Below are positions 40,579-49,158 of a stretch of DNA of 64,000 nucleotides, in pieces. The position numbers were made by a program, and so were the translations under genes. Numbering within the stretch: the first letter of the stretch is position 1; each line of letters begins with the position of its first letter. The notes beneath the pieces were generated by a model. The model was not told the origin of the DNA and did not search any database. It saw only the letters and a program-made list of their open reading frames with translations. The stretch comes from Saccharomycopsis fibuligera x Saccharomycopsis cf. fibuligera (taxonomy: Eukaryota > Ascomycota > Saccharomycetes > Ascoideales > Saccharomycopsidaceae), in the NCBI GenBank assembly GCA_001936135.1, contig CP012812.1:1240001-1304000 (forward strand), read 5' to 3'.

Positions 40579-41679
40579 ATGGCTATCGGTAATTTGTCAG
40601 ACTACTTATCAGACTCCAAGTACCAAGCAGTCTTTAGTAACAACAACAGCATGAAAAGAGAACTAGTGCCATTAAACCCAGAAACTTCCAACATAACTAA
40701 CATCATGTCTTCCAGCAAGGCTAGTTGGCGTTCCGATGAGACCGACTCATTGGTTCCGGATCTTACGGACACCGAACAGAGTAACGATGAGGAAGATTAT
40801 GATGCAGGTGAGAGCGATTTCGAAAATGACTTAAAAGATAACACTCATAAACAGAAGTTTGTTGGTGAGAATGTGAAAGATGGTTCAAAACATAAAAGCG
40901 AACAAAAAAATTTTAATGAAACAAGCGAGATTCAAACTGTTCCATTGAGTGCTGATATAAAGAATGCCGTAACTGCTAATCCAATAAGGATTGCTTCGGA
41001 AGATATTAAACAGCTTTTTATTAATGATAACAATGTTCAGAAGCAAATTGTTATGAAAATTATTGTGCGAATTGTTTCAAATTTGCTCATCACCAAATTC
41101 CCGATTGATGAATGCTGCAACAATAGAAACAATTTAATCATTAACAATTTAATTGGCTTTATTGAAAGAGTTTTATCACGTTCTAGAATTCCATTGGACC
41201 ATTTTTTGATTTCCAATTTGCTTTTGTTCAGATTTTTGAACTATCTCAATAAAGCTGATGCTCCGAAATTTAAAAATAATGGCGACAAGCTTTGTCTTAG
41301 GAGGCTTATCATTACAAGTTTGGTCACCACTAGCAAACATCACGGAGATAGTGAATGGCTACAACCTATAAGGTCTGCTGCTGCTGCTGCTGTAGCAAAA
41401 AGAGGTCCGGTTTCCAGCAAAATTACTCCTTCTAAGGTGACCAAAAATTCTAGTGTTTCCATCAAGTCACAATCTTTACAAAATGGTTTGCGCCAGTACC
41501 TGACTACACAAGTCTGGTCTTTGATATCCGGATTGCCTACTGGTGAAATCACTAAACTTGAATCTGAATTTGGCAAGTTCATTGCTTATGATTTCAAAGT
41601 GAGTGCGTCAGAATTGACTAAATTCAAAGGTGATTTGAACCAATTGGTTAAACTTATTGTAAAAAGTGACACTTTTTAA
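40579..41679 (+). CDS. Pho85-type cyclin, likely PCL5
   Basis: 366 residues. The cyclin-box region lies at about 140-250, with QIVMKIIVRIVSNLLITKF, NNLIGFIERVLSRSRIPLDH, LLLFRFLNYLN and LCLRRLIITSLVTTSKHHGD. After a Ser/Lys-rich break of about 50 residues comes VWSLISGLPTGEITKLESEF and IAYDFKVSASELTKF. Together these match PCL-family cyclins, which direct the Pho85 kinase. The N-terminus is acidic and Ser/Thr-rich, as expected of an unstable cyclin. Three perfect Gcn4 sites lie 580-880 bp upstream. In S. cerevisiae and C. albicans, PCL5 is induced by Gcn4 and drives Gcn4 degradation, so PCL5 is the best guess. Family is firm; identity rests partly on the promoter. Confidence 0.7.
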   Translation: MAIGNLSDYLSDSKYQAVFSNNNSMKRELVPLNPETSNITNIMSSSKASWRSDETDSLVPDLTDTEQSNDEEDYDAGESDFENDLKDNTHKQKFVGENVKDGSKHKSEQKNFNETSEIQTVPLSADIKNAVTANPIRIASEDIKQLFINDNNVQKQIVMKIIVRIVSNLLITKFPIDECCNNRNNLIINNLIGFIERVLSRSRIPLDHFLISNLLLFRFLNYLNKADAPKFKNNGDKLCLRRLIITSLVTTSKHHGDSEWLQPIRSAAAAAVAKRGPVSSKITPSKVTKNSSVSIKSQSLQNGLRQYLTTQVWSLISGLPTGEITKLESEFGKFIAYDFKVSASELTKFKGDLNQLVKLIVKSDTF

Positions 41680-42227
41680 ATTATTGGCGTATTTTTGCGC
41701 TTCTATATTATTTGATACTATATCATGTATTATAACCGTTTTGCTTGTCTCGGCAAAATCTTCAACTATACCTTTATTTATTTTCCTTATTTTTTTTTTT
41801 CATGGAAAAAGACATTATAGTTGACAAAGATTTTTTTATTCACTATGCCATCCCCCTTCTTTTGTTATTCTTTTGGTTGTTTCTTACTGTCGTGTGTGCG
41901 AAAGTTTTCTCAGTTTTTCTCAGTGTATATGTACTTTTTTTTTGTTAGTTTAGGTATTATAAGAGTTATTGTTTTAAGCAGTTTTCTTTTGTAGTTGTTG
42001 TAAATTGTTTTTGTAAGTGTGCCAACTAAGCCTTTCGCTATAGTTTCCATTTTTCTTAAGAATCGTCATATGACAGACTAGTGCTCTGTTAGTATATCAA
42101 TCACAAAGTAATTCAAGTCACTGAACTGAATGTTTGCGAGATCAAGTTCGCAATTAGAAGCTCTTCAAAAGCAAAATAACTATCATTCAAAAATCTGCCT
42201 ATATTACACATCCAAAGTTAACATTGC
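41680..42227. other. Convergent 3' flank between cyclin and CGI121
   Basis: T-rich 3' flanks; nothing recognised. Confidence 0.6.
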
Positions 42228-42869
42228 CTAAAAATCACTTAGCTGAATGACACCAACTAACAAATCAGACAATTTTTCTCTATCATCCTCAATCATTGTA
42301 GCTCCCAATTTGTAATTCTTCTTTATTAGCTTGTTATCACTGATACCAATCAATTTTTCATTAGAGAAACTATCCACCACAGATCCACTTATTACTTTCT
42401 GTATTTTTTCAAAATCTTCCTTGAATAAATCGTCAGATGTTTGTTGTTCGTTTTTCACTGCTTGCGGGCCGCCATTGTCAAGACTTTCAAGTCCATACAC
42501 TTTGAGCACAATCAAATTAGCCGAACTTTTGGAAATACCGAATCTATTTAATGAGTCAGTGATGTTTGCGTTTGGTGACAAATTTAGCAAGATCTCGGCA
42601 TATATGGAGTTGGTTCTAAGTTTTTTTTTTCTCTTTTTTTCATTATCTTCGGACTCAGCAAACTGGTATGTAGTAAGGGTTTTGTGTATTGCTGAATTTA
42701 GCTGTTCTGTTGATATAATGTTGGCGGCATTGACAAAGCCGTAGTTGTATTCTTGCTTAAGCGATATCACACCTTGCTTGATTTCATCAATGTTGGAGAC
42801 ATTGGTGAATAAAGACACAAGGACTTTTACCCCAGGAAATTGCGGGAGAGTGTATATTTGGTAACTCAT
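42228..42869 (-). CDS. CGI121: CGI121, EKC/KEOPS complex subunit
   Basis: 213 residues. Cgi121 belongs to the KEOPS complex (Kae1, Bud32, Pcc1, Gon7), which makes t6A37 on ANN-decoding tRNAs and affects telomeres. The family pattern is clear: LPQFPGVKVLVSLFTNVSNI near the start, IISTEQLNSAIHKTL, EILLNLSPNANITDSLNRFG, LIVLKVYGL and LLVGVIQLSDF at the end. It is longer than the yeast protein (181) because of two charged loops. S. cerevisiae CGI121 has an intron near its start; I see no need for one here, as the N-terminus reads continuously. Confidence 0.87.
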   Translation of the reverse strand: MSYQIYTLPQFPGVKVLVSLFTNVSNIDEIKQGVISLKQEYNYGFVNAANIISTEQLNSAIHKTLTTYQFAESEDNEKKRKKKLRTNSIYAEILLNLSPNANITDSLNRFGISKSSANLIVLKVYGLESLDNGGPQAVKNEQQTSDDLFKEDFEKIQKVISGSVVDSFSNEKLIGISDNKLIKKNYKLGATMIEDDREKLSDLLVGVIQLSDF

Positions 42870-43344
42870 TTTTAATTCTAGAATAAGGTATTGCAGTATT
42901 CCTTGCTGAGTATGGCTGAACTACTGGGTTCCAAGACACTCTAAGTTCTTCCGTTGTAGATATTATTCAAGTTACTTTGTTTCTATAGAAAGAAACAAAT
43001 TTTCCACGCCGGAAAACACAAAATCCGCAGCGTCATCCGCCGCCCTTTGGGCCCATGTGAATGGATCCTCTAGCTTATTTCACGTGCGCGTAATCTTGTG
43101 ATAGGCGGCGATGGGCCTGTGATGCGGTGACATATAAAAAAACAGGGCATGGCTGCGATGCTCATCCCGAGTCTCATTTTGCCTTCATCCACTACAAGAT
43201 ACCCAGTGTACTATCTTTTATAACCCTTTCCAAAGAGCTTCTTAATATAATTATACTCAATTGTAATTAACATAAGGATTAAAACACGACATCCATTTTT
43301 ACACGCTTTTCAATCACCTCTACAGGCAGCGACCACAATCAAAG
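42870..43344. promoter_or_regulatory. Divergent promoter CGI121 / ATG3
   Basis: Contains CACGTG at about 43081 followed by GCGCG, a TATAAAA at about 43134 and a C/A-rich leader into ATG3. Confidence 0.5.
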
Positions 43345-44421
43345 ATGAACAACATTAGATCAACCCTCTCCTCATTCAGAGAATACTTGACACCAGTTAC
43401 TCATACTTCCACTTTCAAATCAACAGGAGAAATTACTCCCGAAGAATTTGTCGCCGCTGGAGATTACCTAGCATATAAGTTCCCAACGTGGCAGTGGTCT
43501 CCTGCACCTAAAGACTCTTTACAAAAAAGCTTTTTGCCCGCTGATAAGCAATTCTTGGTCACAAAAAAAGTTCCTTCTTATCAAAGAGCATTATCATACT
43601 TGGCGGGTACAGAGAATGGCGAAACTGAAGAAGACGTTGTTGATGAAGATGGTTGGACCACTACTCATGTTACAAAAAAGAAAGTAGCTGCAACTAGTAA
43701 TAGTGAGAAACAAGACGATCTGATAGCGTCTAAGCAAGAACCACAACAAGAACAACAACTGCAAAAATTACAACCACAACAACCAAATGAATTGGTGAAT
43801 GACCAAGAGATTCAAGATATAGATGATGACGACTTTGATATTGAACCTGTTGATAAGCAAACCGGCGCCACGGAGAATGGTATACAAGGCTCAGGAAACA
43901 AAGAAGAGCAGCGAAACTATGATCTATACATTACTTATTCAACTTCTTACAGAGTGCCAAAAATGTATTTGGTTGGTTTTGATGATAATGGTATTCCACT
44001 TACTCCTGATCAAATGTTTGAAGACATTTCTGCTGACTACAGGGACAAGACGGCAACTATTGAAAAAGCACCATTTTTAGTTAATACCACGTCAGTATCA
44101 ATTCATCCATGTCGTCATGCTACAGTGATGAAGATTTTGATGAATAGAGCACAAATTGCTGCTCAGAATAAAAAATTACAAAAAGCGTCAAAAGAGAAGG
44201 ATATTGTTACTGAAGGGATCAGCAAATTAGCATTAAAAGACTCTGAAGCTGGTGATAATTTAAATAATAAAGATGATGATGAATGGGAAAATATTGAAGA
44301 CGACGCTGATAATGATAATGAAGAAGTGCTTCGAGTTGATCAGTATTTGGTTATATTTTTAAAATTTATTGCAAGTGTTACTCCTGGTATCAATCATGAC
44401 TACACTATGGACGCTTTTTAA
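43345..44421 (+). CDS. ATG3: ATG3, E2-like enzyme for Atg8 lipidation
   Basis: 358 residues. Atg3 transfers Atg8 to phosphatidylethanolamine during autophagosome formation. The N-terminus has the amphipathic membrane-sensing helix and the block ITPEEFVAAGDYLAYKFPTW followed by WQWSPAP. FLPADKQFLVTKKVPS and DEDGWTTTH come next. The E2 core has YDLYITYSTSYRVPKMYLVG, the catalytic loop SIHPCRHATVMKIL (Cys256) and the C-terminal YLVIFLKFIASVTPGINHDY. The loop between is Gln/Asp-rich, as is usual for the flexible region that binds Atg7 and Atg8. Length is near the family norm (about 310) plus low-complexity inserts. Confidence 0.95.
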   Translation: MNNIRSTLSSFREYLTPVTHTSTFKSTGEITPEEFVAAGDYLAYKFPTWQWSPAPKDSLQKSFLPADKQFLVTKKVPSYQRALSYLAGTENGETEEDVVDEDGWTTTHVTKKKVAATSNSEKQDDLIASKQEPQQEQQLQKLQPQQPNELVNDQEIQDIDDDDFDIEPVDKQTGATENGIQGSGNKEEQRNYDLYITYSTSYRVPKMYLVGFDDNGIPLTPDQMFEDISADYRDKTATIEKAPFLVNTTSVSIHPCRHATVMKILMNRAQIAAQNKKLQKASKEKDIVTEGISKLALKDSEAGDNLNNKDDDEWENIEDDADNDNEEVLRVDQYLVIFLKFIASVTPGINHDYTMDAF

Positions 44422-44712
44422 AATATTGATAAATTAATTTTTTTTTATATACTAGAAAAGATGTGTTGTTTTGTTTAAAATGCACGTTTTAATTTCCTTT
44501 TCTCAATATAAAATGAACCATATTTATATTTTGCATTTATTTGCATTGGCGTTTTTATGTGATTAGTTTCCACCATAGGTCTTGTTCATATAGCCACTTT
44601 ATATGTTTGCAGCATACTGGAAGTATATTGATTTGAAATAGTTCTGGATTTCTATTAAGGAAAATCCTTCACTTTGCATGAAAAAAAAATGCCTATTCTT
44701 ATTTAGTAAATG
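44422..44712. other. 3' flank of ATG3
   Basis: AT-rich convergent spacer; nothing recognised. Confidence 0.6.
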
Positions 44713-45456
44713 TCATTCTTCTGTCAACTTTAACGAAGCAGCTGACACAGGCAGACACGAGGTAATTATTGGCAGACAATAATGAAACTCTGAAGTAATT
44801 TCATGATTTTGATCTTGCTTCGCCAACAGAGGAAATGTAGATGTTGATGATGTAGCTAACGGAGTAGCTAGAAATGATGGAGAGGACATCGCCGCTGCTG
44901 CTGTTCCTGATGGTCGAATATTTGGATGCGGGCTATAATATTTTGAAACCAGTTGAGATGTTTTGAATCGATTATTGCTATTATTGCTGTTGTCAAAATC
45001 TAGACTGAGTGATAAACTTGGCCTTTTGTGATACCTTTTTGTTCTGTTATTTGCACCATATGAAGCTGGCTGCATATTTTTCACCAAACTTGAACAGTCA
45101 TTCTTGTTCTTGCTTGGTTTGGTTATTTCATTTATATATTTTGGTTTAGCATGATGTGGTTTATAGATCCTGTATGGTAGTATTGATTTTTTCCTGGATA
45201 ATGTGCTTGTGAAGCTGAAATTTTTACAAACTCCAGTTACCGGTGGGTACCTTTTTGTTGTGTTGGATATATTGGGAAAAGCGTTGAGGTTGCATGTTGA
45301 TGTTTTATTTGTTGTAAACGTCCTGAGCGATGAGCTGCAGTGGGGTTGATGTTTGGTTGTACTGTACTTGTTGTTACGGGTCTCGGTAGATTTTGATGTG
45401 CAGTGGTTTTGGATGCCGCTGTCTCGAATTTGAACTTTTTGCTCACTATCTTTCAT
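44713..45456 (-). CDS. Unknown basic Ser/Thr/Asn-rich protein
   Basis: 247 residues from an ATG (MKDSEQKVQIRDSG). Composition is rich in Ser, Thr, Asn, Lys and Tyr with a net positive charge. A conserved-looking patch is SRKKSILPYRIYKPHHAKPK and another KRYHKRPSLSLSLDFD, the second resembling a kinase site context. A short alanine stretch and LPVSAASLKLTEE close it. No domain, signal peptide or membrane segment is seen. It is probably a disordered nuclear or bud-site type protein, but that is a guess. The frame length exceeds what I would expect by chance, so I keep it. Confidence 0.5.
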   Translation of the reverse strand: MKDSEQKVQIRDSGIQNHCTSKSTETRNNKYSTTKHQPHCSSSLRTFTTNKTSTCNLNAFPNISNTTKRYPPVTGVCKNFSFTSTLSRKKSILPYRIYKPHHAKPKYINEITKPSKNKNDCSSLVKNMQPASYGANNRTKRYHKRPSLSLSLDFDNSNNSNNRFKTSQLVSKYYSPHPNIRPSGTAAAAMSSPSFLATPLATSSTSTFPLLAKQDQNHEITSEFHYCLPIITSCLPVSAASLKLTEE

Positions 45457-46505
45457 TTGCTTTGTCTCGGTTCTTGGTTTGATTTAGTGAATCAGAAAAT
45501 TTAGAGATTGATCCTTTTTGCTTAAATAATATTTTAATGAGTATACAAAGCTGTTGTTCAGGAATGCAAGGAAATAATATTCCGGAAGTTAATTATCGTA
45601 TATGAGCAAAAAAGACGATGTCAAATTCAAATATACACTCGCTCTCCAAAAGCCCAACATGATTCTGCTTATTTATAATTAACCTCGTAAGTCTTTCTCG
45701 ACTTGTTCGCATGGAGAATTCTGGTATAAAAATAGCCATGTACGCAGGCGTCACTGCAGCACTGCTACTGCGTGATGCACCGCATTAGCTCCGAAAAGAG
45801 AAAAGTAATTCACAATTATAAGTAAAACTATAAACACGACAGGTTTGTTGTTTTATTGGCTTATAATATGATTACTAACTTGCCACTCTTACTCATTAGC
45901 AAAGCAAAGCAAAGTGAAGAAGAAAGGAGATATGAAACAGGCATGAGTTAGACCTTCCCTTCATTCATTTCGTTGGACTTTACCTTGTTATAGTATACCA
46001 AAAATAGTAGCCTCCGTTAGGCATTTGAGAGGGCTTTAATACTTGGAGTGTTTGGCCCTCAAGGGATCCTGTAATTTTTTCTTTCAAAAGACGTTGCCCC
46101 CACCGCTTGAACTTATGTAAGTACGAGAAACTTTCAAAAAAGCTATTACTCAAAATGAGTTTACTTTTGAGACAATCTCATTAATTGCCACTCAAAGTCA
46201 AACCGGGACTTAATAATTTGGTACTGGAGACCTTATGTTTGCTTTCCGTTTTCAGCACAAATGTGCACATGCTGGAGTTCTAAATATAGTGTACAACGCA
46301 GCGACAAAAGGTTGAGAGGGCCTGAATTAGTGCACTTGGCGAGTCGTTTACGATTTACCGATCGGATTAAATCAGGTACAGAGTGCACAGCGTGATAATC
46401 AGGGTTTCGTGAGCCAAAGGCCTTTCTTGTCAAAAAAGAGAACTTAAAAAAAATATCATTAACTCGTAAAATGGGGTTTTAAATACAAACTAAAAAAAGT
46501 GACCA
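45457..46505. other. Intergenic region
   Basis: No convincing gene. A TACTAAC followed by CATTAG at about 45872-45899 looks like an intron 3' end, but I could not find matching exons. Confidence 0.5.
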
Positions 46506-48275
46506 TTAGTCACTCTTCTGAGCCTCAACTATATGGGTCTCACCATCCTGAACAGCCGTAGTACGTCCCTCGTTACCTTGCTTCTGTCTCTTTATCCAAG
46601 CTTCATGATTTTCTTTCTTTGCAAGTCTCTTTAAATTCGATCTGTGTCTTCGGCTATTCAAATGAATATTCCACTGTTCTTCACCAACTACCATCAAAGG
46701 CAAACTGCCATCTTTGCTTAAACATGTATCACATCTGTACTGTTTCCAACTTAATGCTTTTGCTTCATTTGTGGCATCACTTGTCCAATTGTCATCGTTG
46801 GTTTCCCCATCGAGTCTTTTTATTTTTGCGTCAGCAGTGCTACTTTGTTTTCTTTTTTCTATTTTCGGGTCATTGGTATACAATATAGACTTGATCTCCT
46901 GTGGAATATTGACGATTTCATGGTTGCTTCCTTGAGCGCCAGATTTGAAATTTTCATAAAATTTAAAGCCATTCTCAGCAACGGTATCTTGCCATGTGCT
47001 CAAATCGCTAGCATCTAACAAATGAAGCCTGCTGATGTTTGTATTTTGCCTGTCGTTACCGTTGTCGTTACCATTGTCATTCCCATTTCCAAAATAAGCC
47101 GTGCTGTTATTTCTTAGCAATTCTTTAATGAGCGTATTCTTAATCCACTTGATCTGCTGTTTTGAATACTTTTTAGTCTTTTGTTTCATCTTTAGGATTG
47201 CTTCATTCAACAATTTGTCATTCTTATTGTACAGCACGTCAAAATTGGTACTATCTCCATGTTGTTTATATTTTGCTAAAAGCCAAGGCAAGAACTCTTT
47301 AAACCCAATGACCTGCCAGATTCCATGTTGACAATCTTGATGTTCTTTTGGCAATTTAACATATAAGTCAAACAACTCTTTAATTTCTAAAAGTGCTCCT
47401 TCGTCAATCATTGTGTCTACTCTAGTATCAAGCCTTTCATTAAGTACTTCCTGCTTAGACCAAAGCCAATAAATCAATGTGTTAAATCTTAGATTATTTG
47501 TTTGTGTTGATGCCGTTAGTGTTTGATCGTCTTCTTGAGACCTTTGCTGCTGTTGCTGAGCAGCGTATATTTCTGATGGCCTTTTTCCAGTTTGAAAATA
47601 AATCTCCACGACTCGCTTCACACGCCGAATATCATTTGGGTGAAACTTTTGCGCTATAATTGGATCAATTTCTTCCAAATGATGGTATAAGTCTAGTGGA
47701 TTTGAGATATTCAATATATCTTGCTGTTCTTGGCTTAGAGTTTTTACCACTTCTTTCTTGGTCAAGTACTGCTGCTGCTGCTGCTGCTGCGCTTGATTCG
47801 CTTTCTTTGCTTCAATGTTTGCCACCGTTTCCTCCATGACCTTATTATTAAAAAGCAAAGACTGCAAATAATAATTCGTGCCGCCAACAATGATTGGCAA
47901 TTTGCCCTTCTTTTGAATCTCTGTGATTTTTTGAAGTGCTTCTTTTTGAAACCTATGGATGAAATATTCTTCATCCCAATCAACGTGATCCATTACATGA
48001 TGCGGTACATGGTTTCTTTCATTTAGTGGATGCTTGTTGGTGATTATTGGGCATCTTTTGTACATTTGCATCGAATCTGCATTCACGATTTCTCCATTGT
48101 AGGCACTAGCTAGATCAATTGAAAATTTTGACTTCCCGACTCCGGTGGTGCCAATGATAACGGCAATTGTATTATTTAGTGACGCAAGGCCAGGGCTAGA
48201 AGTTGATGATAGTTGAGGAGATGCCATTTTGAAGATTTGCAATTTTGGAAGAACGGTTTTCAATAGGTTTTCCAT
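46506..48275 (-). CDS. MOD5: MOD5, tRNA dimethylallyltransferase
   Basis: 589 residues. Adds the isopentenyl group to A37 of tRNAs that read UNN codons, in cytosol, nucleus and mitochondria. Motifs are: P-loop IGTTGVGKSKFSIDLA (residues about 41-56), NADSMQMYKRCPIITNKHPL, HVPHHVMDHVDWDEEYF, LPIIVGGTNYYLQSL, HPNDIRRVKRVVEIYFQTGK, IWQVIGFKEFLPWL, and a C-terminal Matrin-type zinc finger RCDTCLSKDG with WNIHLNSRRHRSNLKR. It is much longer than S. cerevisiae Mod5 (428) because of two polyglutamine inserts and an Asn/Gly/Asp repeat. There are two in-frame ATGs, residues 1 and 17; the first 16 residues are amphipathic and basic, as for a mitochondrial signal. Confidence 0.93.
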   Translation of the reverse strand: MENLLKTVLPKLQIFKMASPQLSSTSSPGLASLNNTIAVIIGTTGVGKSKFSIDLASAYNGEIVNADSMQMYKRCPIITNKHPLNERNHVPHHVMDHVDWDEEYFIHRFQKEALQKITEIQKKGKLPIIVGGTNYYLQSLLFNNKVMEETVANIEAKKANQAQQQQQQQYLTKKEVVKTLSQEQQDILNISNPLDLYHHLEEIDPIIAQKFHPNDIRRVKRVVEIYFQTGKRPSEIYAAQQQQQRSQEDDQTLTASTQTNNLRFNTLIYWLWSKQEVLNERLDTRVDTMIDEGALLEIKELFDLYVKLPKEHQDCQHGIWQVIGFKEFLPWLLAKYKQHGDSTNFDVLYNKNDKLLNEAILKMKQKTKKYSKQQIKWIKNTLIKELLRNNSTAYFGNGNDNGNDNGNDRQNTNISRLHLLDASDLSTWQDTVAENGFKFYENFKSGAQGSNHEIVNIPQEIKSILYTNDPKIEKRKQSSTADAKIKRLDGETNDDNWTSDATNEAKALSWKQYRCDTCLSKDGSLPLMVVGEEQWNIHLNSRRHRSNLKRLAKKENHEAWIKRQKQGNEGRTTAVQDGETHIVEAQKSD

Positions 48276-49158
48276 CTAGATGGTGCTACTCACGGAGAGA
48301 GCGATACTCGACAGTGTAAGGTTGCTCAATTTCTTCGTTTCATGTCTTATTATTTTTTTTAATTTTTTTTTTTTTTCCCGTATTTTCTGTTTTTCCGCAT
48401 TACGTGAGATGCTCATCGGACATGAGTAAACCTTATTTTTATCCCTGTAATATACCACAAGAACCTACGAAAGCCAAAGACTCTGAAAAAAGAATGATAT
48501 GTTATATATTTCAAAGTGCTGAAAAACATGAAATTTTGACAGTTGATGTCGAGGTGAGTGTGACAGTTGATGTCACTATGCAATGAAAGAATTTTCAGAA
48601 AACGTAAAAAGTAAAATAAAAAAATAAAAATGAAAAGTTAAAGTAAACAGGATCCCCAGATGAAATCAAGATAACAGAAAATTGGTCAAAAAAAAAAGTA
48701 ACAAAAAGCAAGTAAATGAAAACAACGAAAAAAATTGTGAAAAGGTAGTAAGTAGATAAGTGTAAAAAACCATTAATGTCGTTGAACCATGATGTGTAAG
48801 ATGTTGAACTGTTGAATGTGAAACAAAAGACGAAAAGCAAACGAATACGCAAAAAAAAAAGAGAAAAAAAAGATACAAAAAAAAAAGTAATTTTTGAAAA
48901 ATATGGATACCACTTATTTAAAGCTGTTGAAATGCTAAATAAAGGCGGTATCAAAGGAACTGAAATAGTTGAATAGTAGTGATATCTATGCAATATCGAA
49001 GGAGCATGATATGTATAATTTTCGTTATAAAAAGGAAGCATGAAAGGCTTAAGCTAGCGAATTTTCCTTTTCTTTTTGATCTATTTGTGTCGTGATGCAA
49101 AATGTATTCTTGAACATTTGATATCAAGTTAAAGCAACCTGCTCTAGAGGCCTATAAC
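48276..49158. other. Intergenic between MET13 and MOD5
   Basis: Promoter of MOD5 on the right edge of that gene and 3' flank of MET13. Frames here of up to 148 codons are Phe/Ser-rich and not credible. Confidence 0.6.

Noticed and set aside
45688-45900. Possible spliced small gene (GTAAGT donor, TACTAAC branch, TAG acceptor)
   Set aside because: No exon pair gives a continuous or recognisable protein; the short frame MENSGIKIAMYAGVTA ends without support.
48595-49041. 148-codon reverse frame between MET13 and MOD5
   Set aside because: Phe/Ser/Tyr-rich product of T-rich antisense sequence with no domain.
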